Assembly: GCA_017861355.1 (NCBI GenBank)
Contig: JAGFXQ010000019.1
Location: 1-19,868 of the forward strand
Length of the DNA stretch: 19,868 nucleotides
From: Bacillota bacterium
GTDB taxonomy: Bacteria; Bacillota; Clostridia; Lachnospirales; Lachnospiraceae
Direction: 5' to 3'
How positions within the stretch are numbered: the first letter of the stretch is position 1; each line of letters starts with the position of its first letter. The notes under the pieces are model-generated. The model was not told where the DNA came from. It worked only from the letters and a program-made list of their open reading frames with translations, and searched no databases. The translations under genes and the position numbers were made by a program. Positions 15,692 to 19,868 of this stretch are shown here, one piece after another.

Positions 15692-16462
15692 TTAATCATT
15701 TTTACCATAATCAACGAAAAAATCATGAACACATTGTTTAATGATGTTCAAATCTTCCTCATCAACTACAGTTCCCTCATTTGTTGAAGGAATGAACTTG
15801 TTTTCTAGTATATTTCCACGAAGAACATACTCAAACCAAATTGCTGCCAAAGCATATCTTCCATAGACATAATGCATATGGAAACCATCTCTGCAAAGAC
15901 TTATTCCTCCGTTTTTATAATCAAAGGTAGGAATTGTCCTAAGTTTCTTGATTACTTCTCCGAATGGTATGATAGCTAAGGATAGTTCTTTTGAAACCGT
16001 AGAATAGCAATGAATTAAACTATTAGTCATTTCATCCTGATCATTATGATAATAACTGAAATGATCATGAGTCGAATCAATTTCATATGCCCAGGTTTGG
16101 TGGATTAGTAATTTTGCACCTGGAGCATTTTGCTTTACATAATTTGATAGATTGATAATGTATGGATAATAAGAGTCAAGTAATCCACTATACCCACTAC
16201 ATTGCTGCATCGTTATAATATCCCAGCTTTCCTCAGCCAGAATCTCTTTAATCCCAACTAATTTTCCTGTATTCACGCCATTTAATTGGTACTCATAATC
16301 TCTAGTATCCTCGCAAACATTGTTCCAATGACGTTTTAAGGAACACCCACCGATATAAAGATTTACAACTTTTAAAGCCACACCTCCACTATCTGCCAGG
16401 TCATACAGATATTTTGTAGAATCCTCTGAAAAACTATTTCCTATTGCTAATATTTTTAACAT
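15692..16462 (-). CDS. DUF4886 SGNH-hydrolase-like cytoplasmic protein
   Basis: 256 residues from ATG 16462, with no signal peptide or membrane segment. The start MLKILAIGNSFSEDS carries the SGNH block I-like GNS (candidate nucleophile Ser10), and DGFHMHYVYGRYA (Asp192, His195) near the C-terminus fits the Asp-x-x-His of block V. I recognise the family as DUF4886, whose members often occur in polysaccharide-utilisation regions and probably act as esterases on glycans; the substrate is not known. The frame could start at ATG 16477, but those bases form the GGAGG ribosome-binding site (16471-16475) of ATG 16462. It lies between the LacI-type gene and malE, preceded by a hairpin. A role in deacylating imported oligosaccharides is inference only. 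Confidence 0.8.
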   Translation of the reverse strand: MLKILAIGNSFSEDSTKYLYDLADSGGVALKVVNLYIGGCSLKRHWNNVCEDTRDYEYQLNGVNTGKLVGIKEILAEESWDIITMQQCSGYSGLLDSYYPYIINLSNYVKQNAPGAKLLIHQTWAYEIDSTHDHFSYYHNDQDEMTNSLIHCYSTVSKELSLAIIPFGEVIKKLRTIPTFDYKNGGISLCRDGFHMHYVYGRYALAAIWFEYVLRGNILENKFIPSTNEGTVVDEEDLNIIKQCVHDFFVDYGKND

Positions 16463-16470
16463 TTCGATTT

Positions 16471-16475
16471 CCTCC
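16471..16475 (-). promoter_or_regulatory. GGAGG ribosome-binding site that sets the DUF4886 start at 16462
   Basis: GGAGG followed by eight bases and ATG on the minus strand. The alternative ATG 16477 overlaps it and would add five residues (MEEIE) before the conserved MLKILAIGNSF. Confidence 0.75.
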
Positions 16476-16519
16476 ATATAAATGATGGTTTTTCAAATTC
16501 CTTAATTAAAACAAAACAT

Positions 16520-16551
16520 ATGGCTCTAAACCTGACACAGTCTAGAGCCAT
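16520..16551 (-). terminator. Hairpin between the LacI-type gene and the DUF4886 gene
   Basis: ATGGCTCTA (16520-16528) pairs with TAGAGCCAT (16543-16551); an inner GAC/GTC (16534-16536, 16540-16542) can extend it. The minus-strand exit is TATGTTTTGTTTTAATT, U-rich though interrupted. It probably ends the regulator transcript at least partly; readthrough would express the DUF4886 gene. Confidence 0.65.
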
Positions 16552-16567
16552 CAATTTATATCATATT

Positions 16568-16598
16568 AAGTTTTAACTTGTTATTCATCATGTAACAA
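16568..16598. repeat. Two short adjacent palindromes in the LacI-type/DUF4886 gap
   Basis: AAGTTTTAACTT (16568-16579) is a near-perfect palindrome overlapping the inverted repeat TTGTTA...TAACAA (16578-16583 with 16593-16598). On the minus strand TATGATATAAAT follows, a possible -10 for the DUF4886 gene, but no acceptable -35 was found. Confidence 0.3.
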
Positions 16599-16629
16599 AT
16601 AATAAAGTATAGTATCCAGGCAAACCTAT

Positions 16630-17646
16630 TTATCTCATCGTTAGCGATCGAACGGATTGCCTTTCAATTATTTCTACGTCGACTTTATCATTGATTGCAA
16701 TTTCCTCTTTATTTTCTATCATCATAAAAAGATATTTTGCAATCTTTTCCGCTTTTAAAGAGATATTCTGTGATACCGTCGTAAGTTTTGGATATGAGTA
16801 TCTGCATTCAGGCAGATTATCAAAACCGATAATTGAAACATCATCCGGAACAATCTTACCACTTAATCGCAAACCTTCCATACAACCAAGCGCCAGAATA
16901 TCCGACATAGATACGATCGCTGTTATGCTTTCTGAGGAGAAAGCAATTTTCTTTCCTACTTCAATACCATTATCATAGGATGTATTGGTTATATAAATTC
17001 TTTCGGGAACAATCTCAAGATCACTTTCTTGCATTGCAGTCTTATAACCCTTAAATCTTTCACTTATAACACCTGTTTGTCTGTAATCAGGTCCGATAAA
17101 TGCTATGTTTTTATGACCTCTGGCGATTAAGTATTTTGCCGAAAGATAACCTCCTTTATAATCATCTACACCTACATTCGCGATTTCTAATTCATCAAAA
17201 TACGCATCCAGGAACACTAAAGGTAACTGCATTTTTTTACGTATCTCATAAATTTCATTTTGCAATGCCCCTAAGAAGACCAGCCCATCGACGTTCCAAG
17301 TAGCAAACAAAGAGATGACATCAATACAACTCTTAACGCTTCGTACCATTAGATAATAACCCTTACTTCTAACATAGCTTTCGAAGACGCCAAAAATTTC
17401 AGCGTTGTAAGGGCTCATAAGGAAATTTTCATCATCATCAACATTAGGGATTATAAAGCCGATGATATTCGATTTCTTCATAGCCAAGCTTCTCGCTGTA
17501 GCATTGGGCTTATAATTATATTTTGTAATTACTTCCTCTATTCTTTTAATCGTATCCGCGGATACTTTTTTATGGTTTCCGTTAATAACATTAGATACGG
17601 TAACTGTACTAACACCAACCTCTTTTGCTATATCTTTTAGAGTCAT
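16630..17646 (-). CDS. LacI-family transcriptional regulator, probable maltodextrin-operon repressor
   Basis: 338 residues from ATG 17646. The N-terminal helix-turn-helix MTLKDIAKEVGVSTVTVSNV (1-20), with the hinge region through YNYKPNATARSLA, is typical of LacI proteins. It is followed by a periplasmic-binding-protein-like sensor domain (IIGFIIPN, VDGLVFLG, NIAFIGPDYRQTGVISERFKGY, SIIGFDN). It would bind sugar-responsive operators; the three related sites around the malE promoter are the best candidates. An in-frame TTG at 17667 would add seven residues, but AAGGAA (17653-17658) lies six bases before ATG 17646 and inside that extension. Located between the phosphorylase gene and the mal operon, it most likely is a MalR-type regulator. 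The ligand is inferred from context. Confidence 0.9.
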   Translation of the reverse strand: MTLKDIAKEVGVSTVTVSNVINGNHKKVSADTIKRIEEVITKYNYKPNATARSLAMKKSNIIGFIIPNVDDDENFLMSPYNAEIFGVFESYVRSKGYYLMVRSVKSCIDVISLFATWNVDGLVFLGALQNEIYEIRKKMQLPLVFLDAYFDELEIANVGVDDYKGGYLSAKYLIARGHKNIAFIGPDYRQTGVISERFKGYKTAMQESDLEIVPERIYITNTSYDNGIEVGKKIAFSSESITAIVSMSDILALGCMEGLRLSGKIVPDDVSIIGFDNLPECRYSYPKLTTVSQNISLKAEKIAKYLFMMIENKEEIAINDKVDVEIIERQSVRSLTMR

Positions 17647-17704
17647 TTTAGATTCCTTACTTTCCAATATGTATTATATCTTTTTTCTTGTATTTTACAA
17701 TATT

Positions 17705-17734
17705 ACTATATACTATGACTTCAAACAATGTCAA
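17705..17734 (-). promoter_or_regulatory. Promoter of the LacI-type regulator gene
   Basis: On the minus strand TTGACA (17729-17734), 18 bases, TATAGT (17705-17710), about 60 bases upstream of the regulator start codon. No convincing terminator for the preceding phosphorylase gene was found in the gap, so readthrough is also possible. Confidence 0.7.
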
Positions 17735-17798
17735 CAACAACTGCTATTATTCATTATGATGAAATATTTCCTTCCTATAGAGCAACATCTTATTTAAT

Positions 17799-19868
17799 TT
17801 AACTAAGCTTCCAAATATCCTTATTATAAAATGAAATTGTTCTGTCCGATGAAAAATATCCTGCATTTGATATATTAATCAGCGTTTTCTCTGCCCAGGA
17901 AATCCGATCTTCATAATCTTTCAATGCCTTTTCTTTCACTTGAATATAGTTTTCGAGATCAAGCAAAGTCATAAACCAGTCTTTATTCCTCAGTTCATTA
18001 TATAACCGCTGCAAATTCTCTTTATGTCCAATTTCCATAAGCTGACTGCCGACTATAAAATCAACAATTGTCTGAATCATCTGACTTTTCTGATAAATAC
18101 CCTCGGAGGAATAAGTAGCATTGCGATATAATTGAATCACTTCATCCGAAGATGCACCAAAGATGTAAATATTACTCTCCCCAACCAGTTCCGCGATTTC
18201 AATATTTGCACCATCCATCGTACCTAAGGTAACTGCACCATTCAACATAAATTTCATATTACCGGTGCCGCTTGCTTCTTTGGAAGCCAATGAGATTTGC
18301 TCAGATATATCGCAAGCCGGTATTAGTTTTTCCGCTTCTGTAACATTGTAATTCTCAATCATCACAACCTTTAAATACTTCGCTACTTCACTATCTTTAT
18401 TAATTAATTCTTCCAGACATAACAGCAAATGAATAATATCTTTTGCAATCACATACGAAGAGGCTGCCTTTGCGCCAAAGATTGCTGTGATCGGTGTTGA
18501 GGGGTAATTGCCCTTCTTGATTTCTAAGTACTTATAAATTAAGTACAAGGCATTCATCTGTTGCCTTTTATACTCATGTAGTCTTTTTATTTGAATATCA
18601 AATATAGAATTCTCATCAATTTCGATTTGTTTCTTCTTCAATATATGATCTTTTAATTGTAATTTATTTTTTAGTTTAATCTCAAGCAAATCCTTAAGGG
18701 CAGCTTCATCATTTTTATATTCCAGTAATTTTTTGAGTTCATTGGCATCCTTTTTGAAGCCGTCGCCGATCAACGAGGTGATCCAATCTGTCAGCGGACG
18801 ATTGCAATGCATTAACCATCTTCGAAATGTAATGCCATTTGTTTTATTATTAAATTTGTTAGGATATAACTTGTAGAATGTATTTAACTCGTTATTCTTT
18901 AGAATATCTGTATGCAAAGCAGCAACACCATTTACACTAAAGCTGAAGTGTATATCAATATGAGCCATATGTACTCGATTATTCTCATCTATGATGTAGC
19001 AATTTCTGTCCTCATATTTCGTGCGAACGATTTCATCCAATTCCTTTATGACCGGAATTAGATGAGGAACCACATGCTCAAGATAATCCAAAGGCCATTT
19101 CTCTAAAGCTTCTGCTAAAATTGTATGATTTGTATATGCACATATCTTTGATACAATCTCTATCGCCTCAGATCGATCAATATTTCGCAATCTCAACTGG
19201 TATATAAGCTCCGGTATTACCAATGTCGGATGCGTGTCGTTGATTTGAATTACTACATATTCCTCCAGATCATGCAAACTGGACCCTTTCGCTATGGCTT
19301 CATCAAGGATCAACTGAGCTGCATTGCTTACCATGAAATATTGCTGAAATATACGTAACAGTTGACCATCCTTATCACTATCATCCGGATATAAGAATAA
19401 AGTAAGGTTATGAAGAATATCTTTTTTGTCGAATTTTATGCCTTCTTTCACTATTGATTCATCAATTGTTTTGATGTCGAATAAATGAAGCTGGTTTGAT
19501 CGATTTTGATATCCCGTCACATCTATGTCGTAAAGCTTTGACTGCACAGAGAAATCCTTATAATTTACAGTATAACTAATGTCTGTTTCCTTGAGCCAGG
19601 AATTCTCTGTTATCCAGGGATTAATTGTTTCTGCTTGAAGGTGATCTGCAAATTTCTGTTGAAACAAGCCAAGATGATAATTCAATCCAATTCCGTCACC
19701 CGGTAATCCTAAAGTAGCGATGGAATCCAGAAAGCAGGCTGCCAGTCGACCAAGCCCACCATTCCCAAGAGATGGTTCCGCTTCGATCTCCTCAAGCATG
19801 CTCACGGTTTTTCCTACGGTCTCTAACTCTGCAGATATTTCATCATATATACCAAGGTTTATTAAGTT
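17799..19868 (-). CDS. glgP: Glycogen/maltodextrin phosphorylase (GT35), 5' end outside the window
   Basis: 689 codons are visible and the frame stays open through base 19868, so the N-terminus (probably 60-80 residues) is missing; an internal GTG at 19805 is not a real start because NLINLGIYDE upstream also matches the family. The enzyme releases glucose 1-phosphate from alpha-1,4-glucans using pyridoxal phosphate. Family motifs in order: LGNGGLGRLAACFLDS, QINDTHPT, YTNHTILAEALEKWP, KFNNKTNGITFRRWL, QIKRLHEYKRQQMNALY, IFGAKAASSYVIAKDI, and EASGTGNMKFMLNGAVTLGT, whose Lys carries the cofactor. The C-terminus SSDRTISFYNKDIW is typical. No signal peptide can be judged, but the family is cytoplasmic. 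It joins the GH13 enzyme in processing imported maltodextrin or stored glycogen. The expected full length of about 750 residues fits the short bacterial type. Confidence 0.95.
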   Translation of the reverse strand, partial: NLINLGIYDEISAELETVGKTVSMLEEIEAEPSLGNGGLGRLAACFLDSIATLGLPGDGIGLNYHLGLFQQKFADHLQAETINPWITENSWLKETDISYTVNYKDFSVQSKLYDIDVTGYQNRSNQLHLFDIKTIDESIVKEGIKFDKKDILHNLTLFLYPDDSDKDGQLLRIFQQYFMVSNAAQLILDEAIAKGSSLHDLEEYVVIQINDTHPTLVIPELIYQLRLRNIDRSEAIEIVSKICAYTNHTILAEALEKWPLDYLEHVVPHLIPVIKELDEIVRTKYEDRNCYIIDENNRVHMAHIDIHFSFSVNGVAALHTDILKNNELNTFYKLYPNKFNNKTNGITFRRWLMHCNRPLTDWITSLIGDGFKKDANELKKLLEYKNDEAALKDLLEIKLKNKLQLKDHILKKKQIEIDENSIFDIQIKRLHEYKRQQMNALYLIYKYLEIKKGNYPSTPITAIFGAKAASSYVIAKDIIHLLLCLEELINKDSEVAKYLKVVMIENYNVTEAEKLIPACDISEQISLASKEASGTGNMKFMLNGAVTLGTMDGANIEIAELVGESNIYIFGASSDEVIQLYRNATYSSEGIYQKSQMIQTIVDFIVGSQLMEIGHKENLQRLYNELRNKDWFMTLLDLENYIQVKEKALKDYEDRISWAEKTLINISNAGYFSSDRTISFYNKDIWKLS

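Noticed and set aside
17647..17667. Extended TTG start of the LacI-type regulator
   Set aside because: The ribosome-binding site AAGGAA lies inside the extension, and LacI proteins typically begin directly at MTLKDIAKE.
19803..19805. GTG at 19805 as the start of the phosphorylase gene
   Set aside because: The upstream frame stays open to the window edge and encodes family-like residues (NLINLGIYDE), so the gene is cut by the edge, not shortened.
1..19868. CRISPR array, tRNA/rRNA gene, insertion sequence or prophage
   Set aside because: No regularly spaced repeats, cloverleaf-like segments, transposase or phage proteins were seen on either strand.

Overview
The window looks like chromosomal DNA of a motile, low-to-moderate G+C Gram-positive anaerobe of the Clostridia, most likely a Lachnospiraceae-type fermenter. 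This is inferred from strong AGGAGG ribosome-binding sites, lipoprotein sugar-binding proteins, two carbohydrate ABC importers without their own ATPase, a chemoreceptor, and protein sequences of clostridial character. No rRNA or other phylogenetic marker is present. Every gene I can support lies on the minus strand, so transcription runs from high to low coordinates.

Right part (about 19.87 to 7.1 kb) is an alpha-glucan (maltodextrin/glycogen) block. In transcription order it holds a glycogen/maltodextrin phosphorylase cut by the right edge, a LacI-family regulator, a small cytoplasmic SGNH-like DUF4886 protein, and then an operon: malE-type binding lipoprotein, malF- and malG-type permeases, a cytoplasmic GH13 maltodextrin hydrolase, and a chemoreceptor. 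A near-consensus promoter (TTGACA-17-TATACT) precedes malE. Three related 14-bp elements flank it, one at the predicted transcription start, and they are good candidates for operators of the nearby LacI-family protein. A perfect 12-bp stem-loop separates malE from malF, and a strong intrinsic terminator follows the chemoreceptor gene. The inferred flow is binding and uptake of maltodextrins by MalEFG, hydrolysis and phosphorolysis in the cytoplasm by GH13 and GlgP, and chemotactic sensing through the receptor.

Left part (about 7.1 to 0.38 kb) is a second sugar-uptake block with higher G+C in the lines I counted. It encodes two LplB/YteP- and LplC/YtcP-type permeases, an LplA-like binding lipoprotein, a DUF1861 beta-propeller protein related to the beta-1,2-mannosyl transferase/phosphorylases of CAZy GT108, and a membrane-anchored AraC-type regulator with an extracellular sensor domain. 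Two exact 14-bp direct repeats, 22 bp apart, lie just upstream of the first permease promoter and are the likely AraC-type activator site. A long hairpin plus an internal promoter divide the transporter genes from the DUF1861-regulator pair. I infer that the block imports and phosphorolyses (or builds) a beta-mannoside-like oligosaccharide; the substrate is not proven by the sequence.

The left edge carries the first 46 codons of what looks like a small RelA/SpoT-type (p)ppGpp synthetase, separated from the regulator gene by two adjacent hairpins. No tRNA, rRNA, CRISPR array, insertion sequence or phage gene was seen.
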